38,977 nt of DNA from Agrococcus sp. (GTDB taxonomy: Bacteria; Actinomycetota; Actinomycetes; Actinomycetales; Microbacteriaceae), in the NCBI GenBank assembly GCA_031179215.1, contig JAPSIA010000003.1:25625-64601 (forward strand), written 5' to 3'. Under the pieces are notes generated by a model. The model saw only the letters and a program-made list of their open reading frames with translations, was not told the DNA's origin and searched no databases. Of this stretch, positions 33,201 to 38,977 are shown in pieces; the first letter of the stretch is position 1, and each line of letters opens with the position of its first letter. The translations under genes were made by a program, and so were the position numbers.

Positions 33201-33534
33201 CGTCCTCGCCGCCGGCGCCGCCCACACCTACCGGGTGGCGGTCACGTCGACGCTCGACACCGACGCGGCCGACGCCTCCACGCTCGCCTGCCCGGAGCCG
33301 GGCTCCGATGCGGCCGGCGGGTTCGCGAACACCGCGGGCATCGCCCACAACGGCCTCACGGACGCCGCCGCCGCGTGCGCGCTGCCCGAGTGGCCCCAGG
33401 AGGTGCCGCCGCCGACGCTGCCCGACACGGGCGCATCGATCGGGGTCGGCGTGGGCGTGCTCGCCCTGCTGCTGATGGCCGCCGGTGCGCTGCTGGTCGC
33501 GCGTCGCCGCAGCGAGGCCGCCACGCAGGCGTAG
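27217..33534 (+). CDS. Large LPxTG-anchored surface protein with DUF11-like and seven long repeats
   Basis: Secreted cell-wall protein of 2105 aa. The signal peptide is MSEVKRRSRLLRTAV plus a hydrophobic stretch, with cleavage near ATPAAAA. Residues about 40-570 form a unique N-terminal region I do not recognise. DUF11-like domains start near Lys582 (PSIAKSVDRSVVKPGEPASF), Lys712 and Lys884. Seven repeats follow, with conserved Lys at 1008, 1163, 1313, 1463, 1605, 1759 and 1915. Each has a GDGxWTVxYD strand, and most end with NT-ELxHNG and a Cys pair. The C-terminus is a sortase signal: LPDTG (2068-2072), a hydrophobic helix, then ARRRSE. The ATG has GAGGAG 4 nt before. It is probably an adhesin or stalk; no binding activity can be read from sequence. 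Confidence 0.88.
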   Translation: MSEVKRRSRLLRTAVSAATAFIVATGSVMAATPAAAATVYEITGDWEAGTPTTVGRGDVVNAIWRVNVNDDQPAPANEPVENVTFTATTVNGAFRGLPNVCLTAGVSPASSISQDGSTLTCNLGTVAQGTAVVVQTPIVVDGETGDQVVATGEIDGQQRPLPPIDIQNAFAMDLQFGQNTAYYKWNPDYTSVDVGLEWSLRLGAGSDVGPDSVTYRLQLADSNGASIGLGEGFYGDVGCSPFNAYIAAGHPWSGMPDGVRENYPANQQTSHVDTCALVPVAGQPGAFDLTLTGINYDMATVPTRDSAGNPLPTDWSYIASGSLWFRVATTQAGSISLQSNAPAYQSTTGLTSVDLTENNTTNKSYVLPGLWASPWWRPYTGAGGNNWDDTYRVSAGTKVVQYINHNASLYAVPDDTLHGQCLVFDTDYVTYTPWAVGDALPTIRGYTDNGPAGELNNPPAVEYYVGNVGDPDLFNCGSDPANWTTAEPADRTAVQAIRIIYPHSLLEDEGHAGIQLAGYSIIRDDVRVGQDIWMFGSVMSGGVWSGQGESSVLTPTPGARYPHTNFRRDILRTITATPSIAKSVDRSVVKPGEPASFTLTYSANGAGAIPETMDGYVITDTLPVGMSYVAGSADPAPVVSTNGSGQQVLTWTLDDVPTNVRNILTYQAVAGDSVTPGQVLTNTAQSAVGGQTSTPASAQVTVSTSGTTMLGKTTDQWFIANPDGDGSGETGSWTVTLRSQDPLPQAFTDTIDILPFNGDGRGTDFSGTYALTSVQVPAGSTVYYTDAVPSTLSDDPNAPANGTAGSPSAMWTTDRPESPTAIRVVGGELPAGETRSFVVTIQPDGAEPGDVYVNRAQAIAEHTELVMRTSEPLTMGSMYSVSLKKYVQDIDGNWVDANDAVEYPTYRVGETVPYRVVVTNTGQGTLRDLVITDDQQPELGGFTIDELEPGAESAYVHEYDVVLEAGGPDTLINWACVNAPQPADTEEQVQESCDPAGIQVTGDPAHSKTLVSATPIGDGQWELLYDIEVTNESGHPTSYDLDDTLRFTDEATIVSAEVTGAPADVTLATPAWNGQDEVRIASGVPLAGNDDAGYAPHHYAVRVVAEVPLFLPGAGTADDPTQCGADDDDSARAFSNTTTLTDARGDTEQDRACAPIPSIEIDKGVSAGPTPNGDGTWTVVYDIVATNAGDADGVYEVTDMMTADGDLVVESGRVITTPDGVTASADWTGLGAEQTSPENVIASDVTLPAGGTHTYQVEVVVSVDAEGLAPVITGCDATGESDGGLSNTAELEHNDLTDSAEACITLAWITVDKTVAAGPTPNGDGTWTVEYEIVAENVGAAAGDYDVYDQLRFGPGIAIESTDITAPDGVAVDEAWTGLGAAADADENRIAAGVSLGAGERHSYTVAVVVSMDEETIDPSALACPAPGSGEPGGLANGTLLDHNGIEAIDAVCPTLPLIDVDKSIADGPTGNGDGTWTVTYDLVATNRGAAEGEYDIADELRFGEGVVIESAELVSAPEGVAVGDAWDGRGEDTIATDVALAAGGSHTYRVQAVVSLDLDVVTPDALGCTPGAAGGLANTVDLTHNGETRSDAACAALPLIETAKSLSGAVVPVDGEEGVYDATYEITVTNRGPGAGEYDLDDRLAVGEGVTVMGVRDVSTDAADSVGLNPGFGTDGDERIVTDQPIAAAVGAPVVHTYAVTIRYALDLDAVDVPVAESCIAGDGVAPGAVHNVAAVSWNGIGGEDDACILPSKPTLDKQLVSAEPAGDGQWTVTYDLIVGNAGTEATVYDLDDEFLFAPDVTVDTVTVLGPEGVEVDGGFDGAGSQRIATDVEIPGLDDEGYAPHVYTVTVLVDVPLHFDAAEADGTGAPGCTAPAGANALRQGLNNAATLTDETGGTQTDTDCAPLPSIAIAKSIVGEPELAEDGTWTVTYEIVASNDGAEAGDYTLTDQLRYGAGITVTGATVTESPEGVTLLEGWTGLGEDGAAENVVAEGVLAAGAAHTYRVAVTSTLDTDAADASTLACPEPGSDAAGGFANTAGIAHNGLTDAAAACALPEWPQEVPPPTLPDTGASIGVGVGVLALLLMAAGALLVARRRSEAATQA
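30238..33390 (+). repeat. Seven tandem 142-156-codon repeats in the surface protein gene
   Basis: Conserved Lys codons begin at 30238, 30703, 31153, 31603, 32029, 32491 and 32959. Repeats 2, 3 and 4 are exactly 450 bp apart and share a nearly identical stretch around GGCGACGGCACGTGGACGGT; the others drift to 426-468 bp. This looks like recent duplication inside an older array. Confidence 0.85.
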
Positions 33535-33541
33535 TCGAGCG

Positions 33542-33591
33542 ACGGGCCCGTCCGCCCCTCCGCAGCAGCGGGGGAGCGGACGGGCCCGTTT
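33542..33591 (+). terminator. Terminator of the surface protein gene
   Basis: ACGGGCCCGTCCGC (33542-33555) pairs perfectly with GCGGACGGGCCCGT (33576-33589). An inner CTCCGC/GCGGGG region folds further, and TTT ends the right arm. It lies 7 bp after the stop and is also usable by the lacI-type gene converging from the right. Confidence 0.85.
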
Positions 33592-33660
33592 GCGCGCCGA
33601 CGCCACGCTGCCGGCCCGGCAGCGGCGTCGGCAGCGGCGCCGGCGCGCGTCGGCAGCGGC

Positions 33661-34671
33661 TCAGCGCGGCGGCGGCGCGGTCGAGGCGCGCACCACGAGC
33701 TCTGGGGCGTAGCTCGTGTGGCTGCGATCCGGCTCCGCCTCGGGGCGGCTGAGCGCCTCGATGATCCACGCGACGACGTCCTCGCCGTGCCGCGCCGGAT
33801 CCTGCCGGACGGTCGTGAGGCCGAAGGCGGCCGCGGCCGGCACGTCGTCGACGCCGATGACGCTCAGCTCCTCCGGCACGCGGATGCCGAGCTGGTGCGC
33901 GGCGAGCATGCACGCGAGCGCAGCCTCGTCGGTGCCCGCCACGACGCCTGTCGGGCGATCGTCGCGGTCGAGCAGGGCGCGCACGATGCCGTGCGCGCCC
34001 TCGAGGTGGGTCGGCACGGTCGTGACGGGCCGCATCCGCAGCCCGTGGCGGATCGAGACGGCCTCGAAGGCGCGCTTGCGGCGGTCGGAGGAGGAGGAGT
34101 CGAACGGCTGCACCTCCGTCTCGCTCGCGAGGTGCAGGAGATCGGTGTGGCCGAGCCGCACGAGGTGCTCGGCCGCGAGCTCGCCGGCGGCGTCGTCGTC
34201 GAGGCTGAAGGAGCGCGAGTGCGGCGTGGGCTCGCCGACCGTCGCCACGGGGATGCCGAGCTGCGCGAGTCGCGTGAGGTCGCCGCCCACGAGGCTCCAC
34301 GTGATCGTGACGAGGCCGTCGACCTCGCCGCGCCGCATGAAGCGCTCGAACTTCTCGTGCCCGCCGCGCCCGAAGGCGCCCAGGTCGTAGAGCAGCACGT
34401 CGTGCTCGTGCGCGTCGGCCATGTGCGCGATGCCGTGCAGCACGCTCCCGAAGTACCAGCGATCGACCGATGGGGTGAGGACCCCGATCGTGCGCGTCAT
34501 GCCCGTCGCGAGCCTGCGGGCCGCGCCGGAGGCGCGGAAGCCGAGCTGCTCGGCCGTGCGCTGCACCTTCGAGCGCGTGGCCGCCGAGACCCCGTCGGCG
34601 CCGGACAGCGCTCGCGAGGCCGTGGCCTTCGAGACCCCCGCGACGCGGGCGACATCCGAGAGCCGTGGCAC
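33661..34671 (-). CDS. LacI-family transcriptional regulator
   Basis: Sugar-responsive repressor of 336 aa. The N-terminal helix-turn-helix is LSDVARVAGVSKATASRALSG, with the hinge helix AARRLATGMTRTIGVL. The periplasmic-binding-like sugar domain runs to the end, with typical ELSVIGVDDVPAAAAFGLTTV. It is divergent from the sugar ABC importer, and two palindromes with the LacI-type central CG (GGAACCGGTTCC) lie between them. It likely represses both itself and the importer until its sugar binds. The GTG at 34671 begins directly before the conserved PRLSDVA. Confidence 0.93.
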   Translation of the reverse strand: MPRLSDVARVAGVSKATASRALSGADGVSAATRSKVQRTAEQLGFRASGAARRLATGMTRTIGVLTPSVDRWYFGSVLHGIAHMADAHEHDVLLYDLGAFGRGGHEKFERFMRRGEVDGLVTITWSLVGGDLTRLAQLGIPVATVGEPTPHSRSFSLDDDAAGELAAEHLVRLGHTDLLHLASETEVQPFDSSSSDRRKRAFEAVSIRHGLRMRPVTTVPTHLEGAHGIVRALLDRDDRPTGVVAGTDEAALACMLAAHQLGIRVPEELSVIGVDDVPAAAAFGLTTVRQDPARHGEDVVAWIIEALSRPEAEPDRSHTSYAPELVVRASTAPPPR

Positions 34672-34703
34672 CGCAGCCTCCTTCGCGCCCGCGCGGTCCG
34701 TCG

Positions 34704-34719
34704 TCGGAACCGGTTCCGA
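34704..34719. promoter_or_regulatory. LacI-type operator O1 (near lacI-type gene)
   Basis: TCGGAACCGGTTCCGA is a perfect 16-bp palindrome with central CCGG, about 33 bp before the regulator start. It has the same core as the second site 126 bp away (centre to centre), so it is probably autoregulatory. Confidence 0.85.
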
Positions 34720-34792
34720 GGGTAGAGCGTCTCACGAGGCGCGAGAGGGCGCCACCGGGATGATCGTTGCCGAATCGCAACCTGCATCTCCA

Positions 34793-34821
34793 TGGCACGC
34801 GCAGGGAGCGTGCGCTACCGT
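34793..34821 (+). promoter_or_regulatory. Candidate promoter of the sugar importer operon
   Basis: TGGCAC (34793-34798), a 17-bp spacer and TACCGT (34816-34821) form a modest match. The predicted +1 near 34828 abuts operator O2, which is a classical repression position. Confidence 0.4.
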
Positions 34822-34830
34822 CACTGGCAT

Positions 34831-34844
34831 CGGAACCGGTTCCG
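34831..34844. promoter_or_regulatory. LacI-type operator O2 (importer promoter)
   Basis: CGGAACCGGTTCCG, a perfect 14-bp palindrome, is followed by an extra overlapping GGTTCC half-site. It lies 70 bp before the binding-protein start. It shares its core with O1. Confidence 0.85.
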
Positions 34845-34913
34845 GTTCCTGGCACGAGGCTGTGCGCCTTCCGCTCACGCCGCGTGCCGAACGCACTGAG
34901 CGAAGGAGTTCAC

Positions 34914-36272
34914 GTGAAGCACGCACGCAGGATCGCGGTGCCCATCGGCATCGCGGGCGTGGCCGCACTCGCCCTCACGGGCTGCGTCGGCGACGCACCG
35001 GCCGACCCCTCGGCCGCGCCGGGCGGATCCGCGCCGGCCGGCGGCGAGGGCTGCGAGGCCTACGCCGACTACGGCACGTTCGAGGGCGCCGAGGTCGACG
35101 TCTACGGCACGATCCTCGACCCCGAGGCTGCGCTGCTCAACGAGTCCTGGGCGGAGTTCGAGGAGTGCACGGGCATCGACGTCGTCTACGAGGGCTCGGC
35201 GGAGTTCGAGGCGCAGATCAACGTCCGGGTCCAGGGCGGCAACCCGCCGGACCTCGCGATCTTCCCCCAGCCCGGCCTGCTGGCCTCGGTCGTCGAGTCG
35301 GGCAGCGTGCTGCCCGCCCCGGAGCCCGTCGTCGCGAACGCGCAGGAGTACTGGACCGAGGACTGGCAGAACTACGGCACCGTCGACGGCACGCTCTACG
35401 GCGCGCCGCTCATGGCGAGCATCAAGGGCTTCGTCTGGTACTCGCCCTCCGTGTGGGAGGAGAACGGCTGGGAGGTGCCGACGACGCTCGACGAGCTCGA
35501 CGAGCTGACCGCCACGATCGCCGAGTCCGGGGCGATGAAGCCCTGGTGCGTCGGCTTCGGCTCCGGTGAGGCGACCGGCTGGCCCGGCACCGACTGGATC
35601 GAGGACTACGTGCTGCGCACGGCGGGCCCCGACGTCTACGACCAGTGGATCTCGCACGAGATCCCCTTCGACGACCCCGCGATCGTCGAGGCGATGGACC
35701 GCGTCGGCGAGCTCATCAAGAACCCCGACTACGTCAACGGCGGGTTCGGCGACGTCACGACCATCGCGACGCAGGACTTCGGCGAGGCCGGCTGGCCCGT
35801 CACCGAGGGCGAGTGCGCGATGCACCACCAGGCGTCGTTCTACGAGGGCCTGTGGCCCGAGGGCACGACGGTCGCCGAGGACGGCGACGTGTGGGGCTTC
35901 ATCCTCCCGGGCACCGAGGCCGGCGAGGCGGCCGTCACCGGCGGCGGCGAGTTCGTCGGCGCGTTCAGCGACTCCGAGGAGGTCGTCGCGGTGCAGTCCT
36001 ACCTCTCGAGCGCTGAGTGGGCGAACAGCCGGGTCTCGCTCGGCGGCGTGATCTCGGCCAACTCGGGCCTCGACCCGGCCAACGCCGGCAGCCCGCTGCT
36101 GCAGTCGGCCGTCGAGACGCTGCAGGACCCGGAGACGACGTTCCGCTTCGACGGCTCCGACCTGATGCCGGGCGCCGTCGGCGCTGGCACCTTCTGGACG
36201 GCGATGGTCGACTGGATCTCGGGCGAGGACACCGAGACCGTGCTCGGCCAGGTCGAGTCCAGCTGGCCGTAG
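34914..36272 (+). CDS. Sugar ABC transporter substrate-binding lipoprotein (AglE-like)
   Basis: Extracellular sugar-binding lipoprotein of 452 aa. The signal has lipobox LALTGC (Cys24), then a Pro/Ala/Gly-rich linker. The cluster B/D carbohydrate-binding fold shows LNESWAEFEECTGIDVVYEGS, then GGNPPDLAIFPQPGLLA, and aromatic-rich WCVGFGSGEATGWPGTDWIED. The last pattern is typical of alpha-glucoside binding proteins of the AglE type. The GTG at 34914 has AAGGAG 5 nt before. It is first in the operon under two LacI-type operators. The exact sugar is not determined: alpha-glucosides are most likely, but no glycosidase gene is in view. Confidence 0.9.
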   Translation: MKHARRIAVPIGIAGVAALALTGCVGDAPADPSAAPGGSAPAGGEGCEAYADYGTFEGAEVDVYGTILDPEAALLNESWAEFEECTGIDVVYEGSAEFEAQINVRVQGGNPPDLAIFPQPGLLASVVESGSVLPAPEPVVANAQEYWTEDWQNYGTVDGTLYGAPLMASIKGFVWYSPSVWEENGWEVPTTLDELDELTATIAESGAMKPWCVGFGSGEATGWPGTDWIEDYVLRTAGPDVYDQWISHEIPFDDPAIVEAMDRVGELIKNPDYVNGGFGDVTTIATQDFGEAGWPVTEGECAMHHQASFYEGLWPEGTTVAEDGDVWGFILPGTEAGEAAVTGGGEFVGAFSDSEEVVAVQSYLSSAEWANSRVSLGGVISANSGLDPANAGSPLLQSAVETLQDPETTFRFDGSDLMPGAVGAGTFWTAMVDWISGEDTETVLGQVESSWP

Positions 36273-36286
36273 CAGTCGACCGATGC

Positions 36287-36321
36287 CCGTGCGGGGGTCG
36301 CGCGCTGCGACCCCCGCACGG
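36287..36321 (+). other. Intercistronic hairpin between binding-protein and permease genes
   Basis: CCGTGCGGGGGTCGC (36287-36301) pairs over 15 bp with GCGACCCCCGCACGG (36307-36321), leaving a 5-nt loop; a bulge then allows ATG/CAT pairing outside. It sits 15 bp after the binding-protein stop and 20 bp before the permease ATG. No U-run follows, so it more likely blocks 3' exonucleases or partly terminates than ends the operon. Confidence 0.75.
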
Positions 36322-36340
36322 CATCTGCGGAAGGTGACCC

Positions 36341-37894
36341 ATGACCACGATGGATCTCATCGGCAAGGTGATGCAGGCGGTCGTCGGCCTCGCGGCGTTC
36401 GGCGTCGTGATGGCGCTGCTGCTCGCGTTCCTCGACCGACCTGAGGACAAGCCGCGCGCTCGCGGCTGGGCGGGGCTCTCGCGGGGGATGCGGCCTCGGC
36501 TCATCGTCATCGCCGCGTTCGCGCTCATCGCGATCCTGGCGCGCGTGCTCTATGGCGCCGTGCCGTGGATGACGCAGGGGCTGACGAACCTGCTCATCAT
36601 CGTCGCTCTCGCCGGCATCGGCGTCGTCGTGCTGCAGTGGGCGCTCGACCGGCTGCTCCAGCCCGCGCCGGAGGCCGTGCGCAGCGCCGTGATGCGCGTG
36701 CTCGGCGCCGTGCTCGTGGCGGCCGTCGCGCTCGGCGCGCAGCTCGCCGACGGCGTCTCCGCGCTCGACTGGGTCACGCCCGCCCTCACGCTCGCCGGCA
36801 CGATCGTCGGCTGGCCGCTCGCGGCGGCGCTGCTCGTGACTGCCGGCATCGCCTTCGCACCGCAGCGCCTGCGCCGCGGTGCTCGCCTGCTGGTGTGGCT
36901 CGTCGCCGCCGTGGCCGTCGTCGTCATCGCGCTCGTCCTCGAGGGCGGCCAGGAGCAGCCCGTGGGGGTCTGGCCGTGGGCGGGTGCCGCGGCGCTGAGC
37001 GTCATCGGCATCCTCGGCTGGCTCGCCGATCGCGACGAGGACTCGAAGCCGATGCTCGTCTTCCTCATGCCCGCGGCGCTGCTGCTGACGATCGGGCTCG
37101 TCTACCCCGCGATCCGCACGGCACTGCTCGCCTTCACCGACGCGTCGGGCACCTTCAACGGGCTCGACAACTTCGTGTGGATGTTCACGCAGCCAGAGGC
37201 GCTCATCACCCTCGTCAACACGATCGTGTGGGTCGTCCTGGTGCCGCTCGTCTCGACCGTCGTCGGGCTCGCCTACGCGGTCTTCATCGACAAGAGCCGC
37301 GGCGAGAAGGTCTACAAGATGCTCGTGTTCATGCCGATGGCGATCTCGTTCGTCGGCGCGGGCATCATCTGGAAGTTCATGTACGCCTACCGAGGCCCGC
37401 AGCAGGAGCAGATCGGCCTCGTCAACCAGCTCATCGTGCTCTTCGGCGGCGAGCCGCAGCAGATCCTGCAGAACAGCCCATGGAACACGCTCGCGCTCAT
37501 CCTCGTGATGATCTGGATCCAGACGGGCTTCGCGATGGTGGTGCTCTCGGCCGCGATCAAGGGCGTGCCGACCGAGCAGCTCGAGGCCGCGGAGATCGAT
37601 GGCGCGAATCCCTGGCAGCGCTTCCGCAACGTGACGCTGCCGGGCATCCGCTCGTCGCTCGTCGTGGTGGTGACGACGATCTCGATCGCGACCCTCAAGG
37701 TCTTCGACATCGTGCGCACGATGACGGCCGGCAACTTCGACACCTCGGTCGTCGCCAACGAGATGTACACGCAGGCGTTCCGCTCGGGCGAACCGGGCAG
37801 GGGCGCGGCGCTCGCGCTCATCCTGTTCATCATGGTGCTGCCGATCGTCGTCTACAACATCCGCGTCCTGAACCAGCAGAAGGCGATCCGATGA
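36341..37894 (+). CDS. Sugar ABC transporter permease, AglF-like, with long N-terminal membrane extension
   Basis: Inner-membrane permease of 517 aa. The transport core starts near residue 238 (LVFLMPAALLLTIGLVYPAI) and carries the cytoplasmic EAA loop EAAEIDGANPWQRFRNVTLP. The core alone has the usual family length of about 280 aa. The preceding 235 residues contain six or seven additional hydrophobic segments (for example LIGKVMQAVVGLAAFGVVMA and LLVWLVAAVAVVVIALVL) with a short KPRARGWAGLSRGMRPR loop. I see no frameshift. ATG with GAAGG upstream. The stop overlaps the next permease ATG (ATGA). Confidence 0.9.
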   Translation: MTTMDLIGKVMQAVVGLAAFGVVMALLLAFLDRPEDKPRARGWAGLSRGMRPRLIVIAAFALIAILARVLYGAVPWMTQGLTNLLIIVALAGIGVVVLQWALDRLLQPAPEAVRSAVMRVLGAVLVAAVALGAQLADGVSALDWVTPALTLAGTIVGWPLAAALLVTAGIAFAPQRLRRGARLLVWLVAAVAVVVIALVLEGGQEQPVGVWPWAGAAALSVIGILGWLADRDEDSKPMLVFLMPAALLLTIGLVYPAIRTALLAFTDASGTFNGLDNFVWMFTQPEALITLVNTIVWVVLVPLVSTVVGLAYAVFIDKSRGEKVYKMLVFMPMAISFVGAGIIWKFMYAYRGPQQEQIGLVNQLIVLFGGEPQQILQNSPWNTLALILVMIWIQTGFAMVVLSAAIKGVPTEQLEAAEIDGANPWQRFRNVTLPGIRSSLVVVVTTISIATLKVFDIVRTMTAGNFDTSVVANEMYTQAFRSGEPGRGAALALILFIMVLPIVVYNIRVLNQQKAIR

Positions 37895-38871
37895 GCCAGA
37901 GCCACGTGGCGGTCACGCCCGATCCCGAGATCACGCCCGATCGCGTCGCGCCGGCGGTCGAGACGCGCGCCGACCGCGTGAAGCGGCGGCTCACGAGCCC
38001 GTGGGCGACGCTCGCGGCGATCGTCATCGCCGTCGTGTGGACGATCCCGACCTTCGGGCTGCTCCTGTCGTCGTTCCGGCCGGCCGACCAGATCTCGACC
38101 TCCGGCTGGTGGAGCTTCTTCACCGATCCGCAGCTGACGCTCGACAACTACAGCGAGGTGCTCTTCTCGGGCTCGTCGTCGTCGCCGCAGCTCGGCGAGT
38201 ACTTCGTCAACTCGCTCCTCATCGCGATCCCCGGCACCCTCATCCCGCTCGTGCTCGCCTCGCTCGCGGCCTACGCCTTCGCGTGGGTGCGGTTCAAGGG
38301 CTCGTCGACGCTCTTCGTCGTCGTCTTCGCGCTGCAGATCGTGCCGCTGCAGATGGCCCTCATCCCGCTGCTGCAGCTGTTCGTGACCTTCCTGCAGCCG
38401 TTCCAGAACGCGCTGCACGACGCCATCCCGTTCATCTCCGAGCGGCAGTTCCTGCCGGTGTGGATCGCGCACACGATCTTCGGGCTCCCGCTCGCGATCT
38501 TCCTGCTGCACAACTTCATCTCGGAGATCCCGGGCGAGGTCATCGAGGCGGCGCGCGTCGACGGCGCCGGTCACGGCCAGATCTTCTTCCGCATCATCCT
38601 GCCGCTCGCGATGCCCGCGATCGCGTCGTTCGGCATCTTCCAGTTCCTGTGGGTGTGGAACGACCTGCTCGTCGCGCTCGTGTTCTCCTCCGGCACGCCC
38701 GATACGGCGCCGCTCACCCAACGATTGGCCGAGCTCGCGGGCTCTCGCGGCGAGAACTGGGAGCGGTTGACCGCCGGCGCCTTCGTCTCGCTCGTCGTGC
38801 CGCTGCTCGTCTTCTTCGGGCTGCAGCGCTACTTCGTGCGAGGCCTGCTGGCGGGCTCCGCGAAGGGGTGA
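37891..38871 (+). CDS. Sugar ABC transporter permease, AglG-like
   Basis: Second membrane subunit of the sugar importer, 326 aa. A soluble N-terminus of about 45 residues precedes six helices. The first helix and following loop (TIPTFGLLLSSFRPADQISTSG) are typical of MalG/AglG. The EAA loop is IEAARVDGAGHGQIFFRIILP. It ends RYFVRGLLAGSAKG, a classical MalG-type C-terminus. The ATG overlaps the first permease stop by 4 bp. No ATPase gene is present; such importers often share an MsiK-type ATPase encoded elsewhere (family knowledge). Confidence 0.93.
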   Translation: MSQSHVAVTPDPEITPDRVAPAVETRADRVKRRLTSPWATLAAIVIAVVWTIPTFGLLLSSFRPADQISTSGWWSFFTDPQLTLDNYSEVLFSGSSSSPQLGEYFVNSLLIAIPGTLIPLVLASLAAYAFAWVRFKGSSTLFVVVFALQIVPLQMALIPLLQLFVTFLQPFQNALHDAIPFISERQFLPVWIAHTIFGLPLAIFLLHNFISEIPGEVIEAARVDGAGHGQIFFRIILPLAMPAIASFGIFQFLWVWNDLLVALVFSSGTPDTAPLTQRLAELAGSRGENWERLTAGAFVSLVVPLLVFFGLQRYFVRGLLAGSAKG

Positions 38872-38873
38872 CC

Positions 38874-38957
38874 CGGGCGCCCGCGCTGCGGCGCGGCGCC
38901 CGTGTGGGGGCCGGAGCCCGGGGCGTGGCGCTGCGCTGCCCGCCCCGCCCGGCCCCC
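38874..38957 (+). terminator. GC-rich hairpins after the sugar importer operon
   Basis: CGGGCGCC (38874-38881) pairs with GGCGCCCG (38895-38902). Further on, GGGGGCCGG (38906-38914) pairs with CCGGCCCCC (38949-38957) over a GC-rich interior. They begin 3 bp after the stop. They probably end the operon, but no U-run is visible and the window stops at 38977. Confidence 0.5.
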
Positions 38958-38977
38958 GCTCCGCACAACGCAAGCCC

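Noticed and set aside
21958-33534. An anchored-repeat-type ABC transporter linked to the surface protein
   Set aside because: The surface protein repeats are DUF11-like, not the short repeats of that system, and the lipoproteins carry AztD motifs. Adjacency alone does not show a link.
27544-33606. A 2020-codon open frame on the minus strand opposite the surface protein gene
   Set aside because: Arg/Val/His-rich composition without any domain; it mirrors the GC-rich third positions of the real plus-strand gene, which has a signal peptide, repeats and LPxTG.

Overview
The window is very GC-rich (about 70-75% over most genes), has dense ATGA/GTGA gene overlaps, actinobacterial PknA/PknB/PstP/FhaAB genes, an LPxTG surface protein and AztABCD-type zinc transport genes. 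This points to a Gram-positive actinobacterium, most likely of the family Microbacteriaceae. An Agrococcus-like genus is my guess from gene content and cannot be confirmed here. There are no insertion sequences, phage genes or CRISPR arrays.

Layout. (1) 52-9073, minus strand: the conserved cell-growth operon fhaA-fhaB-pstP-rodA-pbpA-pknA-pknB. It couples Ser/Thr phosphorylation to peptidoglycan synthesis, and most junctions overlap by 4 bp. (2) 9168-9251: tRNA-Leu(CAG) on the plus strand, with its own terminator. (3) 9350-10522: a zinc alcohol dehydrogenase. (4) 14585-10626, minus strand: a three-gene cassette of a creatinase-fold M24 hydrolase resembling ectoine hydrolase DoeA/EutD, an M20 deacylase and an MHS-family transporter. 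It probably takes up and degrades a compatible solute such as ectoine. Upstream lies an array of almost four 73-75-bp repeats with inverted ends. (5) 15049-21907: housekeeping and poorly known genes. These are an isoaspartyl methyltransferase, a DUF3159 membrane protein, a divergent G6PDH paralog, a small membrane protein broken by an in-frame TAG, an HhH-GPD-like protein, a pirin, an RDD protein and a catalase-fold-like protein. Several strong hairpins and inverted repeats sit between them.

(6) 21958-27070: a zinc uptake locus. aztB, an aztD-like gene, aztC and aztD run left. aztA runs right from a 43-bp divergent region holding one Zur-like palindrome between two -10 boxes. Both starts sit where a leaderless mRNA would begin. 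The two AztD-like lipoproteins are both 410 aa and have kept different His motifs. (7) 27217-33534: a 2105-aa secreted, sortase-anchored protein with DUF11-like domains and seven repeats of about 150 aa. (8) 33661-38871: a LacI-type regulator divergent from a three-gene sugar ABC importer (AglE/F/G-like). Two identical-core operators lie 126 bp apart, and a strong hairpin separates the binding-protein gene from the first permease gene.

The most interesting items are the complementary AztD pair with its shared operator, the candidate ectoine cassette with an M20 enzyme in place of the usual deacetylase, the inverted-end tandem array, and the large repeat adhesin.
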